Shown here piece by piece: positions 1 to 8,107 of a stretch of 48,154 bases of DNA (the first letter of the stretch is position 1; every line of letters starts with the position of its first letter). Both the position numbers and the translations under genes were made by a program. The stretch comes from Aquificota bacterium (GTDB lineage: Bacteria > Thermosulfidibacterota > Thermosulfidibacteria > Thermosulfidibacterales > B14-G1), in assembly GCA_015486105.1 (NCBI GenBank), contig WFSI01000093.1, forward strand, positions 1 through 48,154. Direction: 5' to 3'. Under the pieces are notes generated by a model. That model searched no databases. It had not been told where the DNA came from and saw only the letters and a list, made by a program, of their open reading frames with translations.

Positions 1-144
1 TATGTCCACCACCAAGGTACCATCTTCTCTGAAGTCAATGTTACTCACCAGAGCCGGCTCAAGAAGGATCTTCTCCGTTTCCGGATCCTTCACCCTCTTG
101 AGAATGGCCGCCATTTCGTCCCGGCTGGGAACTCCTATAGTCAT
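1..144 (-). CDS. MIP18/DUF59-domain protein, 5' end only (possibly Mrp/ApbC-type Fe-S carrier)
   Basis: Only the first 48 codons are inside the window; the gene runs off the left edge. The start ATG at 144-142 overlaps the TGA of the upstream aminopeptidase gene as ATGA, so the two are translationally coupled. The N-terminus begins [20 protein letters not shown] and continues through an acidic helix and a strand ending VVDI, which resembles the small MIP18/DUF59 domain. That domain occurs alone in SUF-associated Fe-S assembly factors or at the N-terminus of Mrp/ApbC P-loop Fe-S carriers. No Walker motif is visible because the rest of the protein is missing, so the two cannot be told apart. 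Confidence 0.6.
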   Translation of the reverse strand, partial: MTIGVPSRDEMAAILKRVKDPETEKILLEPALVSNIDFREDGTLVVDI

Positions 145-1247
145 GGGAGATCCACAAACCTCCCGCCTTTATAAATAAGCCTGCCATCGGCATACACCTC
201 TCCCTGGGACATACCCTTGATGAAGTCCCAGTGAAGCCCTGACTTGTTGGTGCTCCCCGTTTCGGGATAGGCCGCCCCCGCCGCCATGTGGATGGTACCC
301 CCTATCTTTTCGTCAAAGAGGATGTTCTTGGTGAACCGCTTGATACCATCGTTTAAGCCAAAGGCTACCTCTCCCAGATAACGGGCCCCTTGGTCGGTAT
401 CTAGCATCTTATTGAGGAACTCCTCTCCCTTATCGGCCCGGGCCTCCACGATCTTCCCCCCCTTGAAGGTTAGACGCACACCGTGGACTTCCACCCCCGA
501 GTAGCAGGCGGGATAATTGAAATAGATGTGCCCCTCTACAGAGGTCTCCACGGGAGAGGTGAAGACCTCGCCATCGGGCATGTTCCTCTTACCGTCACAG
601 TTTATCCACTTGCGCCCCTTTACAGAGAGGGTGAGATCCGTTTCAGGACCTACATAGCGCAGCTCCTTCACCCCCTGGAGACGCTCCCTTATCACCTCCT
701 GACGGGCTGAGACCCCCTTCCAGTGGGCCACGGGGTCATCCTTATCCACCCCACAGGCAGCGAAGAGAAACCCCTCGTACTCCAGAAGGGACATTTCGGC
801 ATCCTGGGCAAAGGCCTGGGTGGGATAAGGCGCCAGGACCCACCCGAACTCCCCCTTCATCTCCCGCTCGTCCAGGATATCCCTGATCTCCCGCTGGGCC
901 GCCCGAGCCTTGGCCATTTTGGCAGGGTCCACATTGGTGAGCTCCCTGGTGTTGGGCTCGCTCAGAAAGGCGATGAGGCCGTTGACGGTCCGGGCCGTCA
1001 CCCGGTCTATCTCGGAGATGAAAGTGAGCTGGGCATCCTGAGCCAGGGTGTAAAAGAGGTAATTCTGCCCCTCAAAGGAAAGCCTCACCATGGGATGGGC
1101 ACCCCTGTTCAACACCTCCCGAAAACAGGCCCTCACCACAGGCTCTGCTAGGGTAGTGGCCCGGATGATCACCACATCTCCCTCCTTCACCCCCAGGGAA
1201 TACTCCACCAGCAACCTGGCCAGACGATCTATCCTCACATCCTGCAT
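141..1247 (-). CDS. M29 family aminopeptidase (aminopeptidase T-like)
   Basis: A 368-residue cytoplasmic metallopeptidase that should remove N-terminal residues from peptides. The dinuclear metal ligands of family M29 can be picked out: Glu227, Glu293 (66 residues later, the family spacing), His320, Tyr327, and the His339-x-Asp341 pair. Length is slightly below the roughly 400-410 residues of thermophilic AmpT/AmpS. The ATG at 1247 has a strong site, GAGGAGGTGAAGGG, directly upstream. Its stop overlaps the start of the downstream DUF59-type gene. M29 enzymes were first characterised from Thermus and Geobacillus but also occur in mesophiles, so this does not prove thermophily. Confidence 0.9.
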   Translation of the reverse strand: MQDVRIDRLARLLVEYSLGVKEGDVVIIRATTLAEPVVRACFREVLNRGAHPMVRLSFEGQNYLFYTLAQDAQLTFISEIDRVTARTVNGLIAFLSEPNTRELTNVDPAKMAKARAAQREIRDILDEREMKGEFGWVLAPYPTQAFAQDAEMSLLEYEGFLFAACGVDKDDPVAHWKGVSARQEVIRERLQGVKELRYVGPETDLTLSVKGRKWINCDGKRNMPDGEVFTSPVETSVEGHIYFNYPACYSGVEVHGVRLTFKGGKIVEARADKGEEFLNKMLDTDQGARYLGEVAFGLNDGIKRFTKNILFDEKIGGTIHMAAGAAYPETGSTNKSGLHWDFIKGMSQGEVYADGRLIYKGGRFVDLP

Positions 1248-1311
1248 CCCTTCACCTCCTCAGTGGATTTCAAGCCATCCCTTTCAAACTACAACAGCCT
1301 TGGCCATCCAA

Positions 1312-1422
1312 TCAAACAGGTCCGTGGCCCTGAGTTCCAAGGGGTTCTGTCCGGATCGCAGAACCACCGCTTCCCGATAACCAAGCACAGATACTTACCG
1401 TTACAACGGTCCATGCCACCAT
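1312..1422 (-). CDS. Small ORF upstream of the aminopeptidase, possibly frameshifted
   Basis: An ATG at 1422 is preceded by a perfect AGGAGG (1436-1431) at eight bases, as good a ribosome site as any in the window. The frame encodes 36 residues (starting MVAWTVVTVSICAW) and stops at 1312. A different frame then looks more protein-like: it reads YREAVVLRSGQNPLELRATD and on to DLFDWMAKAVVV, stopping at 1284, 36 bases before the aminopeptidase start. Joining the two frames near 1380 would give a protein of about 48 residues. It may be a broken small gene or a real leader ORF. I do not recognise the family. A TATACT -10-like hexamer lies at 1449-1444. Confidence 0.3.
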   Translation of the reverse strand: MVAWTVVTVSICAWLSGSGGSAIRTEPLGTQGHGPV

Positions 1423-1654
1423 GACCTTTGCCTCCTAAAGGCCAGTATAAACAGGCAAAAGCAACCACTGGGAATTTTCAAAAAAGGCTCGATCTTGGGG
1501 CTCTATTCACCGTATATAGATTTATGGATTGAAACCAGGTCTCTATCAGGACATAAGGGAGTAAACCCATGACAAAAGGTCTCTCGGATATAAAGGCGAC
1601 TGGACCAACAGAAAAACCCACAAAAGCAGGAAATAAAAAACGTTAAAGGGAGAT
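1423..1654. other. Intergenic stretch with no supported gene
   Basis: Frames here are short and have no ribosome-binding site or recognisable protein motif. It separates the aminopeptidase unit from the VapC remnant. Only the TATACT-like hexamer near 1449-1444 (minus strand) stands out. Confidence 0.5.
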
Positions 1655-1682
1655 AATGGGCAACCCTGCAGGGTTGCCCATT
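1655..1682. terminator. Strong palindrome, probable terminator hairpin
   Basis: A 28-base near-perfect palindrome: arms of AATGGGCAACCC and GGGTTGCCCATT around a TGCA centre, followed by TT on the plus strand. The stem is long and GC-rich, but the T-run is short. On the minus strand it lies about 50 bases past the stop of the VapC remnant, so it could once have ended that unit. Confidence 0.45.
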
Positions 1683-1730
1683 TTGGCAGTTTTTCGTGAC
1701 AGCCACAAACCCCAGTCAGAGCTGCGAATT

Positions 1731-1889
1731 TTATTTGTGCCAAACCACCCAATTCTCCACAGCCAGGCCGGGGGCTCGGGAGAATTCTTTCTCGTTATTG
1801 GTGACAAGAGTTAATGAGAGACTCCTGGCGTGGGCCGCTATGAAAAGATCCATGGCCCCAATAGGCTGTCCCGTCCTTTCCAGATCTAT
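1731..1889 (-). pseudogene. VapC (PIN-domain) toxin remnant, C-terminal part only
   Basis: The minus strand carries an uninterrupted reading frame that is clearly the last ~50 residues of a VapC ribonuclease: DLERTGQPIGAMDLFIAAHA, then the conserved LVTNNEKEF and PGLAVENW segments, stopping at 1731. The Asp of GAMD and the Asn-Asn/Glu of TNNEKEF belong to the PIN acidic centre. Directly upstream in frame is a TAA (1892-1890) that forms one arm of a palindrome, and no N-terminal half or antitoxin gene is present. The remaining fragment lacks the first catalytic Asp, so it should be inactive. It looks like the stump of a deleted vapBC pair. Confidence 0.75.
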
Positions 1890-1914
1890 TTACACCACTT
1901 CGCAGGTGGTGTAA
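1890..1914. repeat. Palindromic repeat, copy 1
   Basis: Perfect 9-base inverted repeat, TTACACCAC / GTGGTGTAA, around a 7-base loop (TTCGCAG). It sits exactly where the VapC remnant loses its reading frame. A related copy follows at 1935. Confidence 0.6.
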
Positions 1915-1934
1915 ACAGGTATTAAACAAGCTTC

Positions 1935-1958
1935 TATCCCACTTCGTAGGTGGTATAT
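1935..1958. repeat. Palindromic repeat, copy 2
   Basis: A diverged copy of the preceding palindrome. The core CCACTTCG-AGGTGGT is shared with one centre difference, but the left arm is imperfect. It lies just beyond the stop of the radical SAM gene and could also act as its transcript-end hairpin, although no T-run follows on the minus strand. Confidence 0.5.
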
Positions 1959-1973
1959 ATGGAACCAGGACGG

Positions 1974-4382
1974 TTACTCACCCTCCAGGATCACCTGGCG
2001 GATCACCCTCACGGCCCTTTCTTTCCCATCCTCCACAGGGAGGTGCTCTTTCACCAGTTGATAGGGCTTGATAAACCCCCCCTTGACAGGCAGGGCCTTA
2101 AAGGAGAGAAGCCTCTCTTCATGACGGACCTCCAGGTCCGCCATGCCCTCCATCTGGGAGAGTCTGTCAGTCAGATCCGGGGGAAAGGGGGCAGTGAGCA
2201 CCTCCCGAGGCACCTGAAGGTGGTAATAGATAGCCTTAGCAATCTTACTTAGGGAAGGGGCACTTAAGGGAAGGGCCTCTTCCCTAATCACATCAACGCC
2301 AGGGGGCAGATCTTGATTGACTCTTTTGGCGATCTCGCCACAAGGCACAAAAGCTGTAAGGAAGAGATCGCAGGGTTCACCCAGGCTCTCTATGCCTAAA
2401 GGCAAGGCCATGGCAAAGACAACCCTCGCCTGGGGATTAAACTTTCCCCTATAGGCCAAGGGAATCTGGGCCCGCCTCAACAGGCAAGTGAAACACTGGA
2501 CAAAGTGATTGTGGCCCAATAGGGCCCCATCCCCTTTAAAAGCCAACCATACCCTGAGCCTATGACTCACATCCTTAGCAAACAGGGGGAGGGCTATCTT
2601 TCCCCTATTATCCTCAGGCAAAACATGGGCTACCCTTCCGTTACAGAGACCGCAACCCGTACAAACCTCCCGGCAGTCAGGGGTGGTTAGCCCCTTCAAG
2701 GCCCTCTCCCTCTCCCGCCATAGAAACTCCTTGGAAAAACCCATATTCACAAAATCCCAAGGGAGTGGTTCTTCCCTGGCTCGCGTCCTGTAAAGGAGAA
2801 AGGACAAATCTATTCCCACCTCCTCCATGGCGTCACGCCACAGGGAATAGTCGAAATGTTCCCCCCACTGATCAAATATGGCCCCTCTGCGATAAACAGC
2901 CTCCAAGAGCCCCTGTGTCTCCTCTCCACCTCTGGCCAACAAGGCTTCCACCAAGCTCTGGCGAGGGTTGTGAATGTTCAGGTCAATCCCCTTCCTGGGA
3001 ATGAGCCTCCTAAGCACAGCTCTCTTCCCCTCAAAGGCCTCCAGGGCATCCTGAGGGTCCCATTGAAAAGGGGTATGGGGCTTAGGCACAAACGGAGACA
3101 CAGAAACACGGAGTCGAGGTCTACGGGAAGAAGCCCTCCTGGCCCTCTCCATCACCCTGCGCACCAGGTAAGCTATAGCCTCCACGTCTTCCCAGGTCTC
3201 CGTAGGAAGACCCATCATGAAGTAAAGTTTCATGAGGTCCCAGCCAGCAGAGAACACCTTTTCCACCGTCTCCATGATTTCGTCTTCGCTGATGTTCTTA
3301 TTCACCACGTCCCTAAGGCGCTGGGTCCCTGCCTCAGGGGCCATGGTGAAACCCGTCTTTCTCACCTTTTGAATGGAGGCGATGAGGTCCCGGGTAAGGG
3401 TTCCAGAGCGAAGGGCAGGGAGAGAGAGGGAAACAAAGGACCCTTCCCCAGCCTCCATAAAGGTTTGTATGATTCTATGGATACACGAGTGATCCGTGGG
3501 AGAGAGAGAAAGAAGGGAAACCTCATTATAGCCAGTGGACTTGAGGCCCTCCTCCACCAGCTTCAAAAGGGTAGCTACACTTCTCTCCCTAACAGGTCGG
3601 TACTGATAACCCGCCTGGCAAAAACGGCATCCCCGGCTGCATCCCCGCATGATCTCCACAGTCACACGATCGTGCACGATGGGGATCCAAGGCATAAGCA
3701 CCCTACAGGGAAAAGGTACCTTCTCCAAATCCAAAACTATGCGCCGTTCAACTTCACCCCCAAAAACAGGAGACCACATTCCTTGAATCCGGGCGAGACG
3801 GTTTACCCTTTCCTCCCGGGAAGCCCCATCCCTTAAAGCCTCCAGCATCGTCTGGACTATCTCCACCTGTGCTTCCTCCGACTCCCCTACAAAAACCAGA
3901 TCCACGAAAGGAGCAATGGGGACAGGGTTCACCGTGGCCGCCCCACCCACTATAACGATGGGATCTCCCTCCCCCCTCTCTTCAGCCCGGATAGGAAGTC
4001 TGGAAAAGCGCAAGGCCTGGAGGAGGTTAGTGTAAAGGAGTTCATGGGGCAAAGACACCTCCAACACATGAAAGTCCTTGGAGGGCCTTCCCGTTTCCAA
4101 GCCCCAAAGGGGCACACCCTCCTTCTCCATGGCATCCAAGGCATCCACCCAAGGAAGATAGGCCCTGTCAGCCAAAACCCCTCCCATACCATTGAGGATA
4201 TGGTAGATAATCCTTAACCCCAGATGGGACATACCCACCTCATAGGTATCGGGAAAAAGGAGAAGGACCCTCAGGTCATTCTCCTCCCAGCCTTTGTTAT
4301 ACGAGTTCAACTCGCGGCCTAAGTAACGGCCAGGGCGCTCCAAGAGAGGTAAAAAAAATCGGAGCCCTTCTAAGGGTTTCAC
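1974..4382 (-). CDS. TIGR03960-family radical SAM protein fused to a TIGR03936/DUF2344 domain
   Basis: An 802-residue protein. Residues ~36-180 resemble a B12-binding-like Rossmann domain (LLFPDTYEVGMSHLG). The radical SAM core follows, with the CxxxCxxC cluster motif at Cys248, Cys252 and Cys255. An extra Cys cluster, CTGCGLC, lies near residue 580. The C-terminal ~190 residues match the DUF2344 pattern (GHNHFVQ, RRAQIPLAYRGKFNPQ, ALPLGIES). This fused form is widespread in anaerobes; its substrate is unknown, though tRNA or rRNA modification has been suggested for relatives. The start is a GTG at 4382 overlapping the rseP stop as GTGA, with GGAGGTAA just upstream, so it is coupled to rseP. 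Confidence 0.88.
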   Translation of the reverse strand: MKPLEGLRFFLPLLERPGRYLGRELNSYNKGWEENDLRVLLLFPDTYEVGMSHLGLRIIYHILNGMGGVLADRAYLPWVDALDAMEKEGVPLWGLETGRPSKDFHVLEVSLPHELLYTNLLQALRFSRLPIRAEERGEGDPIVIVGGAATVNPVPIAPFVDLVFVGESEEAQVEIVQTMLEALRDGASREERVNRLARIQGMWSPVFGGEVERRIVLDLEKVPFPCRVLMPWIPIVHDRVTVEIMRGCSRGCRFCQAGYQYRPVRERSVATLLKLVEEGLKSTGYNEVSLLSLSPTDHSCIHRIIQTFMEAGEGSFVSLSLPALRSGTLTRDLIASIQKVRKTGFTMAPEAGTQRLRDVVNKNISEDEIMETVEKVFSAGWDLMKLYFMMGLPTETWEDVEAIAYLVRRVMERARRASSRRPRLRVSVSPFVPKPHTPFQWDPQDALEAFEGKRAVLRRLIPRKGIDLNIHNPRQSLVEALLARGGEETQGLLEAVYRRGAIFDQWGEHFDYSLWRDAMEEVGIDLSFLLYRTRAREEPLPWDFVNMGFSKEFLWRERERALKGLTTPDCREVCTGCGLCNGRVAHVLPEDNRGKIALPLFAKDVSHRLRVWLAFKGDGALLGHNHFVQCFTCLLRRAQIPLAYRGKFNPQARVVFAMALPLGIESLGEPCDLFLTAFVPCGEIAKRVNQDLPPGVDVIREEALPLSAPSLSKIAKAIYYHLQVPREVLTAPFPPDLTDRLSQMEGMADLEVRHEERLLSFKALPVKGGFIKPYQLVKEHLPVEDGKERAVRVIRQVILEGE

Positions 4383-5446
4383 TTACCTCCACCCAAAAGG
4401 CGAGTAATATCATTGTAAAAGGCCATGGCCATGATGGCGATAATGATAATCAGACCCACCTGCTGGGCAGTTTCCTTGGCTCTGGTGCTCAAGGGTTTTC
4501 TCCTCACGGCCTCAATACCGAAAAAGAGAAGGTGCCCTCCATCAAGGATGGGAATAGGGAAGAGATTGATTACCCCCAGATTAATGCTTATGAAAGCCAT
4601 AAAAGTGAAGAGACTAACTATACCCGACTTCACCTGCTGAGAGACCATCTGAACTATGAGGATGGGTCCTCCTACACTCTTGACAGGCACCACCCTCTGA
4701 AGAATCTTTATAATCCCCACTATGGTTAGATAGACCATCCGGTAGGTGTACTCCCACCCCCTTAGCAAAGCCTTAGCGGGATTAGACCTCTCTATCCTGT
4801 AAGTCCCTGCCGCCACTATTCCAATCCTCCCCACCACCCTCTTCTCTCCAAAGATGGTGCGGGCCTTCTGGGGCTTGGGAACAATGGTGAGAACAACCCT
4901 CTTTCCCTGCCTGTCAACCACTAACCTCAGAGGTTTTCCAGGGCTTTTCTGGATCAACCTGGCCATAGATTCCCAGGAATCCACATGCCTCCCCTCTATA
5001 AGGACAACTCGGTCTCCTGACATAAGCCCCGCCTCTTGGGCCCTGGAACCCGCCATTACCTGGCCCACTACGGGCTCTAACACAGGGATTCCCCAAAGAT
5101 AAAGACCTGTCATCACCACAAGGGCAAAAAGGATATTAAACAAGGGGCCAGCTCCCACCACAGCCACCCTCACAGAAAGGGGCTTCTCATAAAAAGAAGT
5201 CCCTCTCTTCTCCTCAGGGACCTCCTCCTCTGGGTCCTCACCCACCAGCTTTACATACCCTCCTAAAGGCACCGAGGACAGGGCGTATTCCGTCCCCCCT
5301 TTTTCTACACTCCAAAGCTTGGGCCCAAAACCTATGGAAAAACGCTCCACCCCCACGCCGAAGGCCTTGGCCACGATAAAATGACCTAACTCATGGACAA
5401 AAATGAGTACTCCCAATAAGAAAATAGCTACAAGTATCCCTACCAT
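4379..5446 (-). CDS. rseP: Site-2 intramembrane zinc metalloprotease RseP
   Basis: Cleaves anti-sigma factors and signal-peptide remnants within the inner membrane. The zinc motif HELGH (His18, Glu19, His22) lies in the first transmembrane helix, and the third ligand is in the C-terminal motif PILDGGHL. Between them is one PDZ domain (about residues 105-190, GSRAQEAGLMSGDRVV) where E. coli RseP has two. A longer frame begins at 5527, but the ATG at 5446 has AGGAGGTTGAAC directly upstream and gives the normal N-terminus MVGILVAIFLL and 355 residues. The usual neighbours dxr and cdsA are not present. It overlaps the downstream radical SAM gene. Confidence 0.93.
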   Translation of the reverse strand: MVGILVAIFLLGVLIFVHELGHFIVAKAFGVGVERFSIGFGPKLWSVEKGGTEYALSSVPLGGYVKLVGEDPEEEVPEEKRGTSFYEKPLSVRVAVVGAGPLFNILFALVVMTGLYLWGIPVLEPVVGQVMAGSRAQEAGLMSGDRVVLIEGRHVDSWESMARLIQKSPGKPLRLVVDRQGKRVVLTIVPKPQKARTIFGEKRVVGRIGIVAAGTYRIERSNPAKALLRGWEYTYRMVYLTIVGIIKILQRVVPVKSVGGPILIVQMVSQQVKSGIVSLFTFMAFISINLGVINLFPIPILDGGHLLFFGIEAVRRKPLSTRAKETAQQVGLIIIIAIMAMAFYNDITRLLGGGK

Positions 5447-5466
5447 GTTCAACCTCCTGGACTGAG

Positions 5467-5495
5467 GTATTAATTGACACGTATCGGGAAAGCAA
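5467..5495 (-). promoter_or_regulatory. Putative sigma-70 promoter for rseP
   Basis: On the minus strand TTGCTT (5495-5490) and TAATAC (5472-5467) are separated by 17 bases and would give a leader of about 15-20 bases before the rseP ATG. It is placed just beyond the cold-shock gene terminator, so rseP needs its own promoter. Confidence 0.35.
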
Positions 5496-5520
5496 GGCGA
5501 AAACCAAACCACAAGCGATG

Positions 5521-5554
5521 AAAACAAAAAAGGCGGACCTATCAGGTCCGCCTT
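5521..5554 (-). terminator. Intrinsic terminator of the first cold-shock gene
   Basis: Minus-strand stem AAGGCGGACC / GGTCCGCCTT (ten pairs, five-base loop) running into TTTTTTGTTTT, 20 bases after the csp stop. A textbook Rho-independent terminator. Confidence 0.88.
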
Positions 5555-5573
5555 ACCCTCGTCCGAAGTGATT

Positions 5574-5780
5574 TTATATCTTGCTTACTTCAGCAGCCTG
5601 GGGCCCTTTAGACCCGTCCACTACTTCGAACTCTACCTTCTGGCCCTCCATAAGAGAACGGAAACCATCCTCATGGATAGCAGTATAATGCACAAACACG
5701 TCGGTGCCTGTGTCGTCCCGGGTAATAAAACCATACCCCTTACTGTCGTTGAACCACTTCACTGTTCCTGTGTACCTCAT
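5574..5780 (-). CDS. CspA-family cold-shock protein (copy 1)
   Basis: A 68-residue single cold-shock domain that binds single-stranded RNA/DNA as a chaperone. RNP1 is KGYGFI (residues 14-19) and RNP2 is VFVHYTAI (28-35), with the nucleic-acid-stacking Trp9, Phe10, Phe18, Phe29 and His31 present. The frame opens upstream at 5816, but the ATG at 5780 is preceded by AGGAGGAGAAAGTAGC and gives the family N-terminus [10 protein letters not shown]. It differs from the neighbouring copy mainly in the C-terminal half. It has its own terminator and a perfect TATAAT upstream, so it can be transcribed independently of the other copy. Confidence 0.94.
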   Translation of the reverse strand: MRYTGTVKWFNDSKGYGFITRDDTGTDVFVHYTAIHEDGFRSLMEGQKVEFEVVDGSKGPQAAEVSKI

Positions 5781-5870
5781 GCTACTTTCTCCTCCTACAA
5801 TTTTTGGCGCACTCACCGAAAAACCCAGAACGGTAACAACCTGAACGGGGACAAAAGAGAGATGGTGTTA

Positions 5871-5876
5871 ATTATA
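5871..5876 (-). promoter_or_regulatory. Putative -10 element for cold-shock copy 1
   Basis: A perfect TATAAT on the minus strand, placing transcription start near 5864 and leaving an untranslated leader of about 84 bases before the ATG. Long leaders are common for cold-shock genes. No good -35 is visible at 16-18 bases. Confidence 0.4.
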
Positions 5877-5964
5877 CGCCTTTTAGCCTCTCTTTTAGTA
5901 GGGAGAGGGAGAAAGGAGAGGAAAGAGAGTCTTAACTAATCAATTCCGCCTCCTCCCACCTCCC

Positions 5965-6171
5965 TTAAACTTTCTCTACATTAGCTGCCTGGGGCCCCTT
6001 AGCACCCTCTACTATCTCGAACTCCACTTTCTGGCCCTCTGCAAGGGAGCGGAACCCCCCCTCTTGAATGGCCGTATAATGAACAAACACGTCGGTGCCT
6101 GTGTCATCCCGGGTAATGAAACCATACCCCTTACTGTCGTTGAACCATTTCACTGTCCCTGTGTACCTCAT
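5965..6171 (-). CDS. CspA-family cold-shock protein (copy 2)
   Basis: A 68-residue cold-shock domain with the same RNP1 (KGYGFI) and RNP2 (VFVHYTAI) motifs; the first 35 residues are identical to copy 1. Changes occur mainly after residue 36 (for example [11 protein letters not shown] for [11 protein letters not shown]). The ATG at 6171 has the same ribosome-site context as copy 1, so the pair arose by tandem duplication including the translation signals. No clear T-run terminator separates it from copy 1, so read-through is possible. Confidence 0.94.
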   Translation of the reverse strand: MRYTGTVKWFNDSKGYGFITRDDTGTDVFVHYTAIQEGGFRSLAEGQKVEFEIVEGAKGPQAANVEKV

Positions 6172-6287
6172 GCTGCTTTCTCCTCCTTACTTTGGTACAG
6201 ACTCCACCCTTCCATAGGATTTTTAAGGGGAAGTCAGAATGTACTTTTGGTGCTCAAAAACTCTCCTTTCTCCCTAATGCTGGGGGC

Positions 6288-6316
6288 ATAGGAGCACACC
6301 TCAAAAGAGAAGTCAA
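6288..6316 (-). promoter_or_regulatory. Putative sigma-70 promoter for cold-shock copy 2
   Basis: Minus strand: TTGACT (6316-6311), 17 bases, TCCTAT (6293-6288). The predicted leader is about 110 bases, similar in kind to that of copy 1. The -10 match is only partial. Confidence 0.35.
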
Positions 6317-6469
6317 CAGGAAAATTCATGAAAATAGACTCTTTATAAACATAGCAAAGCTAACCAGCTTAAAAATAAAGATAAAGCCTGTAAAAATTTT
6401 TATCCCCTGGACCCCAAGAAGCCTTATTTCTGTGGCTTCCTTCCCAAAGGAGTGCTATAAAGACACCCC

Positions 6470-7252
6470 ATGCGGGAAAGGCTAACAATTATCGTACCTA
6501 CCTTCAATGAGGAGGAAAATCTCCCTCAGTGCTTGGAAAGCGCACAGTGGGCTGATGAAATCATGGTGGTAGACTCAGGAAGCACAGACGCCACATTGAA
6601 AATTGCTCAAACATACACCCACCGCATCCTCCAACACGAATACGTAAACTCTGCCACCCAAAAAAATTGGTCCATACCCCAGGCCACCCACCCCTGGGTC
6701 ATGATAGTAGATGCCGACGAAAGGGTAACACCCCCACTGAGGAAAGAGATAGAAGAGATACTCCATAGACCCCAGCACCAGGGGTATTCTATTGGAAGAC
6801 TCAATCACTTCTTGGGATACCCCTTGCGCCACGGAGGTTGGAGCCCCAAAGAAGACAGGAATATACGCCTATTCATGAGGGACAAGGGGAGATACGAAGA
6901 TAAAGAGGTACATGCCGATGTATTGGTTCAAGGAACGGTGGGACACCTCACTCATCCCCTCATCCATTACTCTTACCGGACATTGGATCAATACTTCAAA
7001 AAGATGGACCGATACACCCAATGGGCAGCCATGGACATCATAAAAAGGGGAAAACCTGTCAGGTGGCACCACGTCACCATCCGGCCCCTGGGAGACTTTA
7101 TAAGGCTCTACTTTATGAAACTGGGTTTACTGGACGGCCTTCCTGGTCTCATTATTGCCTTGCTTTCAGCTTATTACGTAATGGTCAAATATTCCAAGGC
7201 TTGGGAAATAGAAAAATCCTCCTTGACAAGAGGAGAGAAAACCCAGTATTAG
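6470..7252 (+). CDS. Family 2 glycosyltransferase (LPS core type)
   Basis: A 260-residue GT-A fold enzyme that transfers a sugar from a nucleotide donor. It shows the GT2 signatures [12 protein letters not shown] (7-18), VVDSGSTD (33-40) and the metal-binding DAD at 81-83, then the RHGGW and R-F segments of the KdtX/WaaE-like group that adds glucose or heptose to lipopolysaccharide core. The C-terminal ~50 residues contain one hydrophobic stretch ([20 protein letters not shown]) that could anchor it to the inner membrane. The AGGAG upstream is about 18 bases from the ATG, unusually far, but no better start exists. It stands alone on the plus strand before the IclR gene. Confidence 0.88.
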   Translation: MRERLTIIVPTFNEEENLPQCLESAQWADEIMVVDSGSTDATLKIAQTYTHRILQHEYVNSATQKNWSIPQATHPWVMIVDADERVTPPLRKEIEEILHRPQHQGYSIGRLNHFLGYPLRHGGWSPKEDRNIRLFMRDKGRYEDKEVHADVLVQGTVGHLTHPLIHYSYRTLDQYFKKMDRYTQWAAMDIIKRGKPVRWHHVTIRPLGDFIRLYFMKLGLLDGLPGLIIALLSAYYVMVKYSKAWEIEKSSLTRGEKTQY

Positions 7253-7288
7253 AACAGAAAAATAAATTATGTTTGGAAGGAGAAAGCC

Positions 7289-8107
7289 ATGGGGAAAAGG
7301 GCTAAATCAGATTATCTCATTCAATCCGTCTCCAACGCATGTGACATTATGGAATGTTTCTCCATAGAGGAGGATGAGCTGGGCACCACCGAGCTTGCCA
7401 GAAGATTAGGCCTCCATAAGAACAACGTTCAGAGACTATTAGCCACTTTAGAGTACAGGGGATACGTGGAACAATCCAAAATCTCGGGCAACTATAGGCT
7501 GGGACTCAAGGTCTTTGAATTAAGCCAGGTCTATACAAAACACCTTTACCTCTTCAAGCAAGCCAGAACTATCCTTGAAAAGGTCCAGGAGAAATGCAAC
7601 GAGACCACCTATGTAGGAGACCTGAGAGGGGAGTACGTAGTATATCTCATGTCTGAAGAAACCAGCAGATCAGTAAGGGTGGTCTCTAGAGTAGGGGCCC
7701 GCTTTTACCCCCACGCCACAGCTTTGGGAAAAGCCATTTTGGCATTCCTCACCCCGGAGCAGCTGGATGCCATTTACCCCCAGGAGGAGCTCCCCTCCTT
7801 CACCCCCAACACCATAGCTAACAAAAAAGCCCTCATACATCACTTAGAAGAAATCCGGGAAAAAGGCTATGCCTTGGACTTGGAGGAACAAGAAGAAGGG
7901 GTAAGGTGCATAGGAGTTCCCCTTTTCGATCATACCTTAAGGGTGATAGGAGGACTATCCATATCAGGGCCCATAACCCGTTTTAGCGAGGATCGCTTGG
8001 AAAATGAACTCATCCCTCAAGCCATAGAAGCAGGCCAGGAGCTATCCCAACGCCTGGGCTATGGTATAGGGAAAAAGATCAGCAAGCTCGTGGGCGAACT
8101 GATTTAG
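7289..8107 (+). CDS. IclR-family transcriptional regulator
   Basis: A 272-residue regulator. Residues ~8-70 form the winged helix-turn-helix (TTELARRLGLHKNNVQRLLA), followed by the IclR effector-binding domain from about 85 to 255, with the typical segments RVGARFYPHATALGKAILAF, EEGVRCIGVPLFD and GGLSISGP. Family members sense small organic acids and repress or activate nearby catabolic operons, but no such operon is adjacent, so the target is unknown. The ATG is preceded by GAAGGAGAAAGCC. Its last 29 bases overlap the convergent DUF512 gene tail to tail. Confidence 0.92.
   Translation: MGKRAKSDYLIQSVSNACDIMECFSIEEDELGTTELARRLGLHKNNVQRLLATLEYRGYVEQSKISGNYRLGLKVFELSQVYTKHLYLFKQARTILEKVQEKCNETTYVGDLRGEYVVYLMSEETSRSVRVVSRVGARFYPHATALGKAILAFLTPEQLDAIYPQEELPSFTPNTIANKKALIHHLEEIREKGYALDLEEQEEGVRCIGVPLFDHTLRVIGGLSISGPITRFSEDRLENELIPQAIEAGQELSQRLGYGIGKKISKLVGELI

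Noticed and set aside
1503-1752. Two overlapping minus-strand frames of 67-68 codons
   Set aside because: No ribosome site, Cys/Phe-rich unlikely proteins, and the terminator-like palindrome lies within them. The true signal here is the VapC stump in another frame.
1890-1958. CRISPR array
   Set aside because: Only two imperfect repeat copies with a spacer of about 20 bases and no cas gene; better described as short palindromic repeats.
2856-3836. 326-residue plus-strand open frame
   Set aside because: Lies wholly antisense to the radical SAM gene, has no ribosome-binding site and encodes a low-complexity His/Pro/Arg-rich product. A shadow of the real gene.
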